In this document: positions 46,567 to 55,827 of the stretch, in pieces | How the letters are laid out: each line of letters begins with the position of its first letter | Position numbering within the stretch: the first letter of the stretch is position 1 | Source: Lachnospiraceae bacterium | GTDB taxonomy: Bacteria > Bacillota > Clostridia > Lachnospirales > Lachnospiraceae | Length of the DNA: 64,000 bases | Direction of reading: 5' to 3' | NCBI GenBank assembly: GCA_024681595.1 | Contig: JAILAN010000080.1 | Coordinates: 17,029 to 81,028, forward strand | The notes under the pieces: generated by a model | The model's database searches: none | What the model was told of the DNA's origin: nothing | Seen by the model: only the letters and a program-made list of their open reading frames with translations | Program-made: the position numbers and the translations under genes

Positions 46567-47220
46567 ATGGCATATAAAGTATCATATAAGGTTGTTTCCG
46601 AACAGGGCGAACAGTTAAAGAACATAGCAAAGGATATGGACACTTTCGCATCGCAGTTGGATAAGATCGTAGCCAAACTGGGTAATGATGAACTGCTTCA
46701 GTCAGTCCGGACGGACCTAAATAAATTTCGCAAACAGCTAGAAGAAGAAAAGACAGTACTTAATCTGGCAGGACAGATCATAGTGGATGTCATTCAGAGT
46801 TACACAGGTGTTGAAAAGAAGAGTGTACAGAAGGTCGATAAGGCTAAAGCTCATAACAGGGACTTTTATAAACGTCCTGTAGCCGTAGCATCAGCAGGTG
46901 GTGCAGCGGCAGGAGCAACTGTTAATATCAACACTGCAACAGCTACATCTTATCAGAGTACAACTAATGTTTATTCATCACCTTCAACAGGTGCAGCTGA
47001 CTTTACGTCCGGTGCAGTGTCTGATATTTCCGCTGCGGGAGTATCCGGGATAGCCGGAGCAGCTGGCGCAGCAATGTCGGGAGGTGCTACAGCAGCAGTT
47101 GCAGGTATCGCAGCTGCAGCAGCAGGAGTGGCAGCTGCAGGAGGTGCGGTTGCGGGAGCAGTAGTAGTTGATAAGATCGATAAGAAAAAAGAGGAAGCCG
47201 GTGCAGAAGAACAGGTATAA
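46567..47220 (+). CDS. Ala/Gly-rich protein ending the type VII operon
   Basis: 217 residues, family not recognised. Residues 1-85 are helical and WXG-like in length and style (QGEQLKNIAKDMDTFASQLDKI) but lack the W-x-G turn. A Ser/Thr/Ala linker (105-150) leads to a hydrophobic Ala/Gly stretch (about 155-200, GIAGAAGAAMSGGATAAVAG) and a charged C-terminus KIDKKKEEAG. It may be an LXG-like secreted protein with a membrane-active tail or a membrane-bound partner. It is the last gene before the terminator, so it belongs to the operon. Confidence 0.7.
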   Translation: MAYKVSYKVVSEQGEQLKNIAKDMDTFASQLDKIVAKLGNDELLQSVRTDLNKFRKQLEEEKTVLNLAGQIIVDVIQSYTGVEKKSVQKVDKAKAHNRDFYKRPVAVASAGGAAAGATVNINTATATSYQSTTNVYSSPSTGAADFTSGAVSDISAAGVSGIAGAAGAAMSGGATAAVAGIAAAAAGVAAAGGAVAGAVVVDKIDKKKEEAGAEEQV

Positions 47221-47244
47221 GACAGTTTAAAACCGGATAAGTTA

Positions 47245-47280
47245 AAAAAGTCATGCGCAGGAATCAGCGCATGACTTTTT
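47245..47280. terminator. Bidirectional terminator between the type VII operon and a kinase gene
   Basis: Perfect 14-bp stem AAAAAGTCATGCGC (47245-47258) with GCGCATGACTTTTT (47267-47280). It includes the last codons and stop of the minus-strand kinase gene. Confidence 0.92.
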
Positions 47281-49489
47281 CTTTCGGAAGATGTTTGAGC
47301 AGGATTTCTTCAAGTTCCTTGCCTTTGATCGGCTTTGAAAGGTAATCGGCAAATCCAAGCTGCCGGTATTCTTCGGCGGCTCCTTCGAGGGCATTTGCTG
47401 TCAGCATTATGACGGGAGTGTCGGTGTTCATTCCGACTACAGATATTATCTTAAATACCTCAACTCCGTCAGGGTCGGGCATTCTGTGATCAAGAAGTAT
47501 GGCATCATATTTTTTCTGACGGCACATTTCTATAGCTTCATTTCCACCTGATGCCTTGTCGACATTTACCAGTGTCTTTTTAAGCAGGGCTTCAGCGACC
47601 TTGAGATTAAGTGCAACATCATCGACGAGGAGAACTTCAGCCTCAGGAGCCTTGAAACTCTCGCGGTACTCAGATTTGTCGACGAGACGTGTACGTACAT
47701 AAGGTCCGATAGGTTTAGGATCGATAATTGACTGCGGGATTGTTATTGTAAAGCGTGTACCCTTGCCGACAGTACTTTCAACAAAAATCGTACCGTGCAT
47801 GAGGTCGACCAGTTCCTTTGTGATGGCAAGCCCCAGTCCCGTTCCCTGAATCGTTGCGTTTTGTTTTTCATTTACACGCTTAAAGGCATCAAACAGATCG
47901 CTGATATCATCGGCTGCGATGCCTATTCCGGTATCGGATATCTTGAAAATAAGATCTATGTTCTCATCAGATGTTTTTTCACAGGATACCGAGATGATAA
48001 CGCCACCTTCATTTGTGTATTTGATTCCGTTAGAAATGAGATTTGAGAGAATCTGCCTTAGGTGTGAATAATCGCCGAAAAGCACTGACGGCATTTTTTC
48101 ATCGCACGTGATATTGATATACAGATCCTTGACGGCTGCGGTCTGTTCAAAGAAATAGTAACAGTCGGTAAGAAGCTTATGGACATTGTATTCTGTCGGA
48201 ACGATGTCCATTTTGTTTGCTTCGATCTTGGAAAAATCAAGTATATCGTTTATAAGCCCCAGAAGTGTATCTCCGGAATCCTTGATATTCTGGGCATATT
48301 CACGTAATTGAGGATCATCGGTTGAGCGAATGATCATTTCATTCATTCCGAGAACGGAATTAAGAGGTGTACGAATCTCATGTGACATATTAGCCAGAAA
48401 CGCACTCTTGGCTTCATTGGCTTTGTCGGCGTTTTCCCGGGCTTCACGGATCTCCTGCAGATAAAACTCGGCCTCTGTCGTATCCTCTATAAGGAAGAAT
48501 GAACCGATGGTGCGGCCTTTTTTGTCTGCCAGATTATTGTATTTTATCCTATAGTGCTCTGATATGCCTTTAGAATCACGGCTCAGTGGTTTATCAATCA
48601 TATAGTCGGATTCACCGAACCTTAGTTTACGCTCTGCCAAATCTTTGATGACGGATGCTACCGGCTCGCACTGGAGATTGAACACTTCGGTATCTATTCC
48701 GAAGCGGTTACAGGCAAATGCATTGGCATAGATGCAGTTGTCGTTGATATCAAATATGACGAGACCTTCGTTCATGTCATCAACGGCACGTCCTATTGAA
48801 CTGACCAGAAGGCTCTTGGGAACGAAGATTGTTATGGACAGATAGATCAGGGTGCCGGCTACAGCATACAGAACTACCGAAGCATCCAGCAGCATGGCAA
48901 AGGCCATGTAAATGACGTTAAGAATGACTATAAGTATCAGGACTGACAGAATGATTACGTACTTTACTCTGTATAGGCTGTAACTCCTGACCAAACGGAA
49001 GATGATAAAGAAAAAAGCTATCAGTATCGCAATATAATCGACAGCCAGGTGCACGTAGTACAGGGAATTAAAACCTGTCTGATAGAAGATGCTTCCTGTA
49101 TGATCGGCCGTTTCGTATATGTAGAAATGCAGTTTATAATACAGATTTGACAGAATGAGCAGCGAATCCAGGGCCATTATGACAAAGGCGACGGGAGCGA
49201 GCTTTTTAAGAGCGGCGTGATGCTCAGTGTACGAAATGCAAAAGCCCGTGAGAAAATAAAGGATCCAGTCTATCGAAGAAAAATAGACACAATATGATAT
49301 TTCAGCGCATTTTTCGTTAAATGACAGAGCAATACATATATTGGCAATAATGGCGATGATGCCGGATATAAGGGTATGCTTAAGCCATTTTCCATGCTTT
49401 TCCTTAATGTTAAAGGTTGATCTGAGAACAAAAAACAGACCGATGATAGCCAAAATATCTATAATGACAAAAAGGATCTTGGTATACAT
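47264..49489 (-). CDS. Hybrid sensor histidine kinase (7TM-PAS-HisKA-HATPase-REC), second copy
   Basis: 741 residues with the same layout as the kinase at 24067: N-terminal membrane module (1-220), PAS (about 235-340), HisKA with NMSHEIRTPLNS (His370), HATPase_c (DTGIGIA, GTGLGLAI) and REC (about 615-738, VDDV and Asp in LLDHRMPDPDG). ATG 49489 is chosen because GGAGAC stands 4 nt before it; an upstream in-frame ATG at 49591 lies before the promoter. It converges on the secretion operon, and the shared terminator covers its last codons. No response regulator adjoins it. Confidence 0.92.
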   Translation of the reverse strand: MYTKILFVIIDILAIIGLFFVLRSTFNIKEKHGKWLKHTLISGIIAIIANICIALSFNEKCAEISYCVYFSSIDWILYFLTGFCISYTEHHAALKKLAPVAFVIMALDSLLILSNLYYKLHFYIYETADHTGSIFYQTGFNSLYYVHLAVDYIAILIAFFFIIFRLVRSYSLYRVKYVIILSVLILIVILNVIYMAFAMLLDASVVLYAVAGTLIYLSITIFVPKSLLVSSIGRAVDDMNEGLVIFDINDNCIYANAFACNRFGIDTEVFNLQCEPVASVIKDLAERKLRFGESDYMIDKPLSRDSKGISEHYRIKYNNLADKKGRTIGSFFLIEDTTEAEFYLQEIREARENADKANEAKSAFLANMSHEIRTPLNSVLGMNEMIIRSTDDPQLREYAQNIKDSGDTLLGLINDILDFSKIEANKMDIVPTEYNVHKLLTDCYYFFEQTAAVKDLYINITCDEKMPSVLFGDYSHLRQILSNLISNGIKYTNEGGVIISVSCEKTSDENIDLIFKISDTGIGIAADDISDLFDAFKRVNEKQNATIQGTGLGLAITKELVDLMHGTIFVESTVGKGTRFTITIPQSIIDPKPIGPYVRTRLVDKSEYRESFKAPEAEVLLVDDVALNLKVAEALLKKTLVNVDKASGGNEAIEMCRQKKYDAILLDHRMPDPDGVEVFKIISVVGMNTDTPVIMLTANALEGAAEEYRQLGFADYLSKPIKGKELEEILLKHLPKEKVMR

Positions 49490-49522
49490 ATTTGTCTCCA
49501 AAACTGCAAAATTATTCACTAT

Positions 49523-49550
49523 TATTATATCGTAATCATATAAAAATACA
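49523..49550 (-). promoter_or_regulatory. Promoter of the second hybrid kinase
   Basis: On the minus strand TTGTAT (49545-49550) and TATAAT (49523-49528) are 16 bp apart, about 34 nt before the start codon. Confidence 0.65.
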
Positions 49551-49632
49551 AATGATCGGAACCAGCTGAGCATTTTTGTGCTGATTCTCACGAATTTGTT
49601 TTAAAGTTTGTGGTGCAATAATACAGCCGGAA

Positions 49633-49641
49633 TGATATAAT
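49633..49641 (+). promoter_or_regulatory. Extended -10 promoter of the zinc-ribbon gene
   Basis: TGATATAAT, a consensus extended -10 element, about 50 nt upstream of the start. No good -35 is seen. Confidence 0.55.
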
Positions 49642-49693
49642 ATCCGTTGTGTTTGTTTAGATTAGAACATTTTTAGATGAAAGGATGTTGCAT

Positions 49694-51325
49694 ATGTTTT
49701 GTACTAATTGCGGAGCTCAGGTTGAGGATGGTGCAGTGTTCTGTACTAACTGCGGTACCAGACTGAAGGCTGCGGCTAATGCGGTTTCGGAGGTAAAGAC
49801 GGAGAACGTACAGGCAGAAGTCAATGCTGATACAGTTGTTTCGGAAGCTTCCCCCGAACCTGTATATGATGTACCCGAAAATATATCGGAGGATCGATCA
49901 GGTGGTTATGAGCAGGCTGATCCTGCTGGGTCACCCAGCGGTGAGACTCCCAAGAAAAAGATCGGTCTCTTAATAGGCATCATAGCAGGAGCTGCGGTTC
50001 TTATAGCTGCTATCGTACTGCTGTGTGTTTTTGTGATATTTAAAAATGATGATTCATCGTCAAAGAAGAACAAGGCTGATACCGAAGAATCATCCGATGA
50101 TGAAGAAGATGATGATAAAAAGAGCAGCAAGAAAAAGAAAAAATCCGATTCCGATAAGGATGACGAAGATGACGAAGATGATGAGGATACAGCCAAAAAG
50201 ACCAAGAAAAAGAAGAAAGATGATAACGAAAAACCCGCTGAATCCGATGATACGGATGAAACCAAGCCTGCTTCTTACGACACGGATGTATATCAGCAGT
50301 TTGGCGCACTTCTTCCTGTAAGTTCAGAAGCCAGATCGATGATGTCGACGATCCAGTCTGATTACGGTTCAATCAATTGGACTGATGAATTTGAGATAGC
50401 CGGATCGGGTCTTGTGCTTTCAGTGGCCAAATTTCAGTCCGGAGATGAGGCTGTATATGCATATTGCCTGACCAATGTTCTTGATGATACCACACTGGAT
50501 CTATATGGATCGGTTTCCGCATTGAGCTCAAGTGATATGTCGGTGGGCGACGGATATTTCAACAATTCCGCCTTGTCACCGGGATCACAGGAGATCGGTA
50601 TACTGTTCTGTGACGGCGAGCCTTCGGGAGACTTTAAGGTTGATGTTTCGGCTCGCGAGTCTACGAAGGAAGAAGGAACATGGACATCTGACTGGTCAGC
50701 GGAAAAGTCTTCATACAGCCTGACATTCAACTATGATCTTCACAATAATCTGGAAATGACATATGAAGCCGGAGATATCTATTGCTTTGCACTGGATTCA
50801 TTAGGTAATATTCTTGGATACGGCTATGATTATCCTCTGATCGCTATCGATCCCGGCAAATCATACTCCGGTGAAGTTACCATATATGTCAGTGACGGAG
50901 GAGTAGATCAGACATCGGCTGTAGCCTTGTTCGTTGAGACCGAGCTCATTTCCGATGATGATAAGTTTTTAGACAGTGACGGAACAGGATACTTTGAATC
51001 CGATAACAACGATCTGCTGTATATCATCGACAACGGTGACGGTACCTGCAGTCTTTATCTTAAGGTCATGAACGGCAAATCAAAGATCGAGTACATAGAC
51101 CTTACCGCCAAGATGCATTCCGGCTATATTGATTTTAGCAATGTGGATACCGGAGAATATGTTGGATCTGTCAGCTTCTACGGTGATACGGCGTATGTTT
51201 ATATAGGCAGTTCCGGACAGGATGCGGATGTTCTTGAGGATGGCTCAAACTTTGAACTTACTAAGGGAACAGCCAGCAGCAAAGATGTCAAGGGATTTGT
51301 ATCTGCTATAGACAAAAAGAGATAA
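49694..51325 (+). CDS. Zinc-ribbon membrane protein with Lys/Asp-rich linker
   Basis: 543 residues. A double-CxxC zinc ribbon opens the protein (Cys3, 6, 17, 20), then a flexible linker, one transmembrane helix (about 90-116), a very charged Lys/Asp/Glu tract (about 119-190) and a large extracellular beta-rich region (about 200-543). The layout is common in Lachnospiraceae membrane proteins of unknown function. The start at 49694 gives an N-terminus MFCTNCGAQ and fits AAAGGA at 49680-49685; an earlier in-frame ATG overlaps that SD. Proximity to the secretion locus may be chance. Confidence 0.8.
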   Translation: MFCTNCGAQVEDGAVFCTNCGTRLKAAANAVSEVKTENVQAEVNADTVVSEASPEPVYDVPENISEDRSGGYEQADPAGSPSGETPKKKIGLLIGIIAGAAVLIAAIVLLCVFVIFKNDDSSSKKNKADTEESSDDEEDDDKKSSKKKKKSDSDKDDEDDEDDEDTAKKTKKKKKDDNEKPAESDDTDETKPASYDTDVYQQFGALLPVSSEARSMMSTIQSDYGSINWTDEFEIAGSGLVLSVAKFQSGDEAVYAYCLTNVLDDTTLDLYGSVSALSSSDMSVGDGYFNNSALSPGSQEIGILFCDGEPSGDFKVDVSARESTKEEGTWTSDWSAEKSSYSLTFNYDLHNNLEMTYEAGDIYCFALDSLGNILGYGYDYPLIAIDPGKSYSGEVTIYVSDGGVDQTSAVALFVETELISDDDKFLDSDGTGYFESDNNDLLYIIDNGDGTCSLYLKVMNGKSKIEYIDLTAKMHSGYIDFSNVDTGEYVGSVSFYGDTAYVYIGSSGQDADVLEDGSNFELTKGTASSKDVKGFVSAIDKKR

Positions 51326-51350
51326 ATACCATTAACGGAGGATCAACTCA

Positions 51351-53228
51351 ATGTGTGGAATAGTGGGATATGTCGGACCAAAACAGGCATCTCCGGTGCT
51401 GCTCGAGGGCTTGTCAAAACTCGAGTATCGCGGATATGATTCTGCAGGTATCGCAGTCAGGGATGGAGAAAAACCTGCCGAAGTCGTTAAGACTACCGGC
51501 AAGATCAAAAACCTCATAGAAAAAACCGATAACGGCAAGGCACTTAAAGGAACATGCGGAATAGGCCATACCAGATGGGCTACTCACGGTGCACCTAGTC
51601 AGTCTAACGCACATCCTCATGTTTCAGGCAACTGTACCGGATCAGGCTCAGGCCCTGTTGAATCCGAGGTTGTCGGTGTTCATAACGGAATAGTCGAAAA
51701 CTTTCAGGAACTTAAAGCCAAGATGGAGCGTCATGGCTATCAGTTTTATTCACAGACCGATACAGAGGTTCTCATTAAACTCGTCGACTATTACTACAAA
51801 AAATACAAGGTTGGTCCCATAGATGCGCTGGCTAAGACGATCGTCCGTGTACGGGGGTCCTATGCGCTGGCAGTCATGTTCAGGGACTATCCCAACAAGA
51901 TATTCGTTGCCCGCAAGGATTCTCCGATGATAATAGGTGTTAATAAGGACGAATCTTTCCTGGCTTCGGATGTTCCTGCCATACTCAATTACACCAGGAA
52001 TGTGTACTATATCGGCAACCTGGAAATGGCAGAACTTGACGCCGGAGGAGCTACCTTTTATAACCTCGATGGAGACGAGATCAAAAAGGATCTGACCAAG
52101 ATCGACTGGGATGCTGAAGCAGCCGAAAAGGGCGGATTCGAGCATTTCATGATGAAGGAGATCCATGAACAGCCCAAAGCTGCCGAGGATACCCTCCATA
52201 AATATATCATCGAGGACTCTGACGGGAATAAAAAGATCGATCTTTCCGGAACCGGACTTAATCCTGAAATGATAAAGCAGTTCTCTCAGATCTATTTTGT
52301 GGCATGCGGTTCGGCGTGGCACGTAGGCATGCAGGCCAAGTATGTGTTTGAGGACCTGTGTGATCTGCCGGTATCGGCAGATCTTGCCTCTGAATTCAGA
52401 TACAGCAAGGCACGCCTTAATAAGGACGGACTGGTTGTGATCATCTCGCAGTCGGGAGAAACGGCTGATTCGCTGGCTGCGCTTCGCATGGCTAAAGAGA
52501 CCGGATTAAAGACACTTGCCATAGTCAATGTTGTTGGCAGTTCGATAGCCAGGGAAGCCGACTATGTGATGTATACTGTAGCCGGCCCCGAGATATCGGT
52601 AGCAACGACCAAAGCATACAGCTGTCAGCTGCTTTGCACCTTTATCATGGCAGCGGAATTTGCAAGGATAAGACTGTCTGATAAGGATTACGGTCACTAC
52701 CTGGACGAGCTGTCAGGGATTCCGGACAAGATGTCCAAGACTCTGGAGGATAAAGAGAGAATCCAGTGGTTTGCATCCAAGTATGCCAATGCCCATGATA
52801 TCTTCTTTATAGGAAGAGGCATTGATTACGCAATCTGCCTTGAGGGATCGCTTAAAATGAAGGAGATCAGTTACATTCACTCTGAGAGCTATGCTGCAGG
52901 CGAACTAAAGCACGGCACCATATCACTTATTGAGGATGGAACGCTGGTCATCGGAGCACTTACCCAAAGTGACCTGTACGAGAAGACGCTGAGCAATATG
53001 ATGGAATGCAAAAGTCGTGGTGCCTATCTTATGGGTATTACTTCCTACGGTAAATATGATGTTGAAGACAGTGTCAATTTCTCGGTATATGTACCGAAGG
53101 TTGATGAGCATTTTATAGGAAGCCTGGCGATAATACCGTTGCAGCTGCTCGGTTACTATATCAGTGTAGCTAAGGGACTTGATGTCGATAAGCCGAGGAA
53201 TCTGGCCAAAAGCGTTACGGTTGAGTGA
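51351..53228 (+). CDS. glmS: Glucosamine-fructose-6-phosphate aminotransferase (isomerising)
   Basis: Makes glucosamine-6-phosphate from fructose-6-phosphate and glutamine, the entry to cell-wall amino sugars. 625 residues, normal for the family. MCGIVGYVG gives the N-terminal catalytic Cys2, GIGHTRWATHG and GVHNGIVEN complete the amidotransferase, and two SIS domains carry SQSGETADS and SVATTKAYSCQ. ACGGAGGA precedes the ATG. Only about 25 nt separate it from the preceding gene and no glmS ribozyme is present. A strong terminator follows. Confidence 0.97.
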   Translation: MCGIVGYVGPKQASPVLLEGLSKLEYRGYDSAGIAVRDGEKPAEVVKTTGKIKNLIEKTDNGKALKGTCGIGHTRWATHGAPSQSNAHPHVSGNCTGSGSGPVESEVVGVHNGIVENFQELKAKMERHGYQFYSQTDTEVLIKLVDYYYKKYKVGPIDALAKTIVRVRGSYALAVMFRDYPNKIFVARKDSPMIIGVNKDESFLASDVPAILNYTRNVYYIGNLEMAELDAGGATFYNLDGDEIKKDLTKIDWDAEAAEKGGFEHFMMKEIHEQPKAAEDTLHKYIIEDSDGNKKIDLSGTGLNPEMIKQFSQIYFVACGSAWHVGMQAKYVFEDLCDLPVSADLASEFRYSKARLNKDGLVVIISQSGETADSLAALRMAKETGLKTLAIVNVVGSSIAREADYVMYTVAGPEISVATTKAYSCQLLCTFIMAAEFARIRLSDKDYGHYLDELSGIPDKMSKTLEDKERIQWFASKYANAHDIFFIGRGIDYAICLEGSLKMKEISYIHSESYAAGELKHGTISLIEDGTLVIGALTQSDLYEKTLSNMMECKSRGAYLMGITSYGKYDVEDSVNFSVYVPKVDEHFIGSLAIIPLQLLGYYISVAKGLDVDKPRNLAKSVTVE

Positions 53229-53262
53229 CGCTATGGGCTCGTTTTATATTTAAAACAGCTTT

Positions 53263-53290
53263 AAAAGGCCTTCATAACGAAGGCCTTTTT
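53263..53290 (+). terminator. Rho-independent terminator of glmS
   Basis: 11-bp stem AAAAGGCCTTC (53263-53273) with GAAGGCCTTTT (53279-53289), loop ATAAC, T-run. Confidence 0.93.
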
Positions 53291-53310
53291 ATATCATGAA
53301 CGGAGAACAG

Positions 53311-54522
53311 ATGAATATTGCCATTGAAAAATCGTCTGCAAGGGGTCGCATAATCGCACCTCCTTCAAAGAGCATACTTCACCGATATATTATCTGCGCT
53401 TCCTTATCGGGAGGCACAAGTGTGATAGATAATGTGGATATGTCTAAGGATATATCCGCATCATTAAAATGTGCACAGGCTCTTGGCGCTAAGTTAAAAC
53501 ACGAGGAAAGACGCATAACGGTTACCGGATCATACGGAAAAACTGTTTCGGGTCATGTACGTTTTGACTGTAACGAGAGTGGCAGCACCATGAGGTTTTT
53601 TATCGGAGTGGCACTGGGCCTTGGGGTGGATTCGTCCTTTTACGGGTCGGAGACCCTGCTTGGGCGCCCTATGGGAATATATGAAGATATATGCCGTGAT
53701 CAGGGAATACTGTTTGAAAAACATCCGGATCATATACATGTCTTTGGCAAACTTAAACCCGGTATATTTGAGATACCCGGAAATATCAGCAGTCAGTTTA
53801 TCACGGGTCTTATGTTTGCACTTCCGATCCTTGATGATCAAAGCACCATAAAGATAATCCCACCTGTAGAAAGCGGATCATACATAGATCTGACTCTTGA
53901 TGCCATGGATAAATTCGGGATCATGATCGATCGTATCAGTGATACGGAGTATCGAATACCGGGAGGGCAAAAATACTGCTGCACGGATCTTGTGGCAGAG
54001 GGAGATATGTCAAATGCCGCATTCTTGGATGCATTTAATCTGCTGGGTGGCAACGTGACTGTAGAAGGGCTGAACCCTGATTCACTTCAGGGTGATCGAG
54101 TGTATGGAGATTTGTTTTCACGGCTTAAAGATGAAAATGCATGTATCGATATTTCCGACTGCCCGGATCTGGGGCCGGTCCTGATGGGGATTGCCGCACT
54201 TAATAACGGAGCGGTTTTTACCGGAACTGCGAGACTTAAGATAAAAGAAAGCGACCGTGGAAGCGTAATGTGCGAAGAACTCAAAAAAATGGGAGTCCGC
54301 ACTCTGATGAAGGAGAATGAGATAACTGTGTTCAGATCAAAATATCATGCTCCCGAAGAACCGATAGACTCGCATAACGATCATCGTATCGCGATGACTT
54401 TTTCAGTACTATTGTCCGTTACCGGAGGAACGATAGTCTGCGCGGAAGCTGTACAAAAGAGCTACCCCGGATTTTATGATGATATATCATCACTGGGCAT
54501 AAAAGTAATAAAAAACCTGTAA
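53311..54522 (+). CDS. aroA: EPSP synthase (3-phosphoshikimate 1-carboxyvinyltransferase)
   Basis: Adds enolpyruvyl from PEP to shikimate-3-phosphate, sixth step of the shikimate pathway and the target of glyphosate. 403 residues. Seen are the N-terminal PPSKSILHR, CNESGSTMRFF with the phosphate-binding SGSTMR, ISSQFITGLMFALP, and the C-terminal KESDR and DHRIAMT segments. ATG 53311, with GGAGA 5-6 nt upstream, gives the usual short N-terminus; an in-frame ATG at 53296 is also possible. tyrA follows 15 nt later. Confidence 0.96.
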   Translation: MNIAIEKSSARGRIIAPPSKSILHRYIICASLSGGTSVIDNVDMSKDISASLKCAQALGAKLKHEERRITVTGSYGKTVSGHVRFDCNESGSTMRFFIGVALGLGVDSSFYGSETLLGRPMGIYEDICRDQGILFEKHPDHIHVFGKLKPGIFEIPGNISSQFITGLMFALPILDDQSTIKIIPPVESGSYIDLTLDAMDKFGIMIDRISDTEYRIPGGQKYCCTDLVAEGDMSNAAFLDAFNLLGGNVTVEGLNPDSLQGDRVYGDLFSRLKDENACIDISDCPDLGPVLMGIAALNNGAVFTGTARLKIKESDRGSVMCEELKKMGVRTLMKENEITVFRSKYHAPEEPIDSHNDHRIAMTFSVLLSVTGGTIVCAEAVQKSYPGFYDDISSLGIKVIKNL

Positions 54523-54537
54523 CAGGAGATAATTAAC

Positions 54538-55398
54538 ATGAAGATGGAATGGATCAACAATCACACAGTACTGATCGTCGGGCTGGGTCTTATCGGCGGA
54601 AGCTATGCCATGGCACTTAAGAGGATAGGATATCATGTAACGGCGATCGATATAGACAGTGAGGCAATTAAATATGCTACGGATAGCGGGATCATCGATA
54701 AGGGCTCAACGAGTCCCGATAAGGATCTGATCGGCAATGCTGACTGCATAATCATGGCGTTATATCCTTCAAAGCTGGTTGGCTGGATCAGTGAGAACCA
54801 GTCAGCTTTCAAGGAGGGTGTCATCATCACGGATGTAACAGGTATTAAATCCTCTGTCGTTTATGATATTCAGAAGATATTAAGACCGGATGCTGAATTC
54901 ATAGCAGCTCATCCTATGGCCGGAAGAGAAGTATACGGGGTAAAGAACAGTGATGACAAGATATTCCGAGATGCAAACTTTATCGTTGTACCGACTGACA
55001 GGAATTCCAAAGAATCCGTCAAGTGGTGCGAGGATCTCGGGAGACTCCTTGGCTTCAGGAGAGTGTCTGTTCTGTCGCCTGAGGAACATGACAGCATGAT
55101 AGCATTTGTATCTCAGCTGACACACTGTATAGCTGTATCTCTCATGACATGTGATGATAATGAGCATCTCAGTGAATACACCGGAGATTCGTTCAGAGAT
55201 CTGACCAGGATCGCCAACATAAACGAAAACATGTGGCCGGAGCTCTTCTTCATGAATAAAGGACCTTTGTTAAACCGTCTGGATCAGTTCATAGATGAGA
55301 TCAATGTCATCAAAGAAATGATCGCCAACGAAGACGATGAAGGATTAAAAGAAAAGATGAGGCTTTCTTCAAAAAGAAGGAGAAATTTCGATAAGTAA
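54538..55398 (+). CDS. tyrA: Prephenate dehydrogenase
   Basis: NAD(P)-dependent oxidative decarboxylation of prephenate to 4-hydroxyphenylpyruvate in tyrosine synthesis. 286 residues, monofunctional, without chorismate mutase or ACT domain. The Rossmann motif GLGLIGGS (about 16-23), AAHPMAGREVYG with the catalytic His and the helical dimer domain (SQLTHCIAVSL) are seen. CAGGAGATA precedes the ATG. It forms an operon with aroA. Confidence 0.93.
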   Translation: MKMEWINNHTVLIVGLGLIGGSYAMALKRIGYHVTAIDIDSEAIKYATDSGIIDKGSTSPDKDLIGNADCIIMALYPSKLVGWISENQSAFKEGVIITDVTGIKSSVVYDIQKILRPDAEFIAAHPMAGREVYGVKNSDDKIFRDANFIVVPTDRNSKESVKWCEDLGRLLGFRRVSVLSPEEHDSMIAFVSQLTHCIAVSLMTCDDNEHLSEYTGDSFRDLTRIANINENMWPELFFMNKGPLLNRLDQFIDEINVIKEMIANEDDEGLKEKMRLSSKRRRNFDK

Positions 55399-55418
55399 TG
55401 AAATGACCGGGACAAACA

Positions 55419-55427
55419 TGATATAAT
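55419..55427 (+). promoter_or_regulatory. Extended -10 promoter of trxA
   Basis: TGATATAAT, identical to the element at 49633, about 37 nt upstream of the trxA start. Confidence 0.55.
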
Positions 55428-55463
55428 CGTATTGTTACATGATGTGAAAGGAGGATAGATCAC

Positions 55464-55775
55464 ATGGCGGAAATCACATTGACAGCTTCGAATTTTGATC
55501 AGGAGGTTATTAACTCCGATGTGCCCGTTCTGGTTGATTTTTGGGCTCCGTGGTGCGGCCCCTGCAGAATGATGGGACCGATAATCGAGGAACTCGCAAA
55601 TAACAGTGACGGTACTTATAAGGTAGGCAAGGTAAACGTCGATGAGGAGTCTGAACTGGCTTCCAAATATAATGTTATGAGTATCCCTATGATCGCAGTT
55701 TTTAAGGATGGACAGATATCCAAAAAATCCGTTGGCGCCAAGCCTGCGGATGAGATCAAGGCGCTGCTTTCATAA
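55464..55775 (+). CDS. trxA: Thioredoxin
   Basis: 103 residues with the classic fold: FDQEVINSDVPVLVDFWAPWCGPCRMM, active-site CGPC (Cys32/35 type), the conserved cis-proline in SIPMIAVFK and the C-terminal helix. A general disulfide reductase of the cytoplasm. GGAGG precedes the ATG. It has its own extended -10 promoter and terminator; no thioredoxin reductase gene is adjacent. Confidence 0.97.
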   Translation: MAEITLTASNFDQEVINSDVPVLVDFWAPWCGPCRMMGPIIEELANNSDGTYKVGKVNVDEESELASKYNVMSIPMIAVFKDGQISKKSVGAKPADEIKALLS

Positions 55776-55787
55776 TTGATTGATCAA

Positions 55788-55825
55788 AGGGGCCGACGCA
55801 CCTGTTGGGGTGCCGGCTCCTTTTT
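55788..55825 (+). terminator. Rho-independent terminator of trxA
   Basis: GC-rich imperfect stem (about 55788-55803 with 55807-55820) around a short loop, followed by TTTTT. Confidence 0.8.
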
Positions 55826-55827
55826 GA

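Noticed and set aside
49906..50265. Minus-strand Ser/Phe-rich protein
   Set aside because: It is the complement of the Lys/Asp tract in the zinc-ribbon protein.
51326..51350. glmS ribozyme
   Set aside because: Only 25 nt separate glmS from the preceding gene, too short for the ribozyme core.
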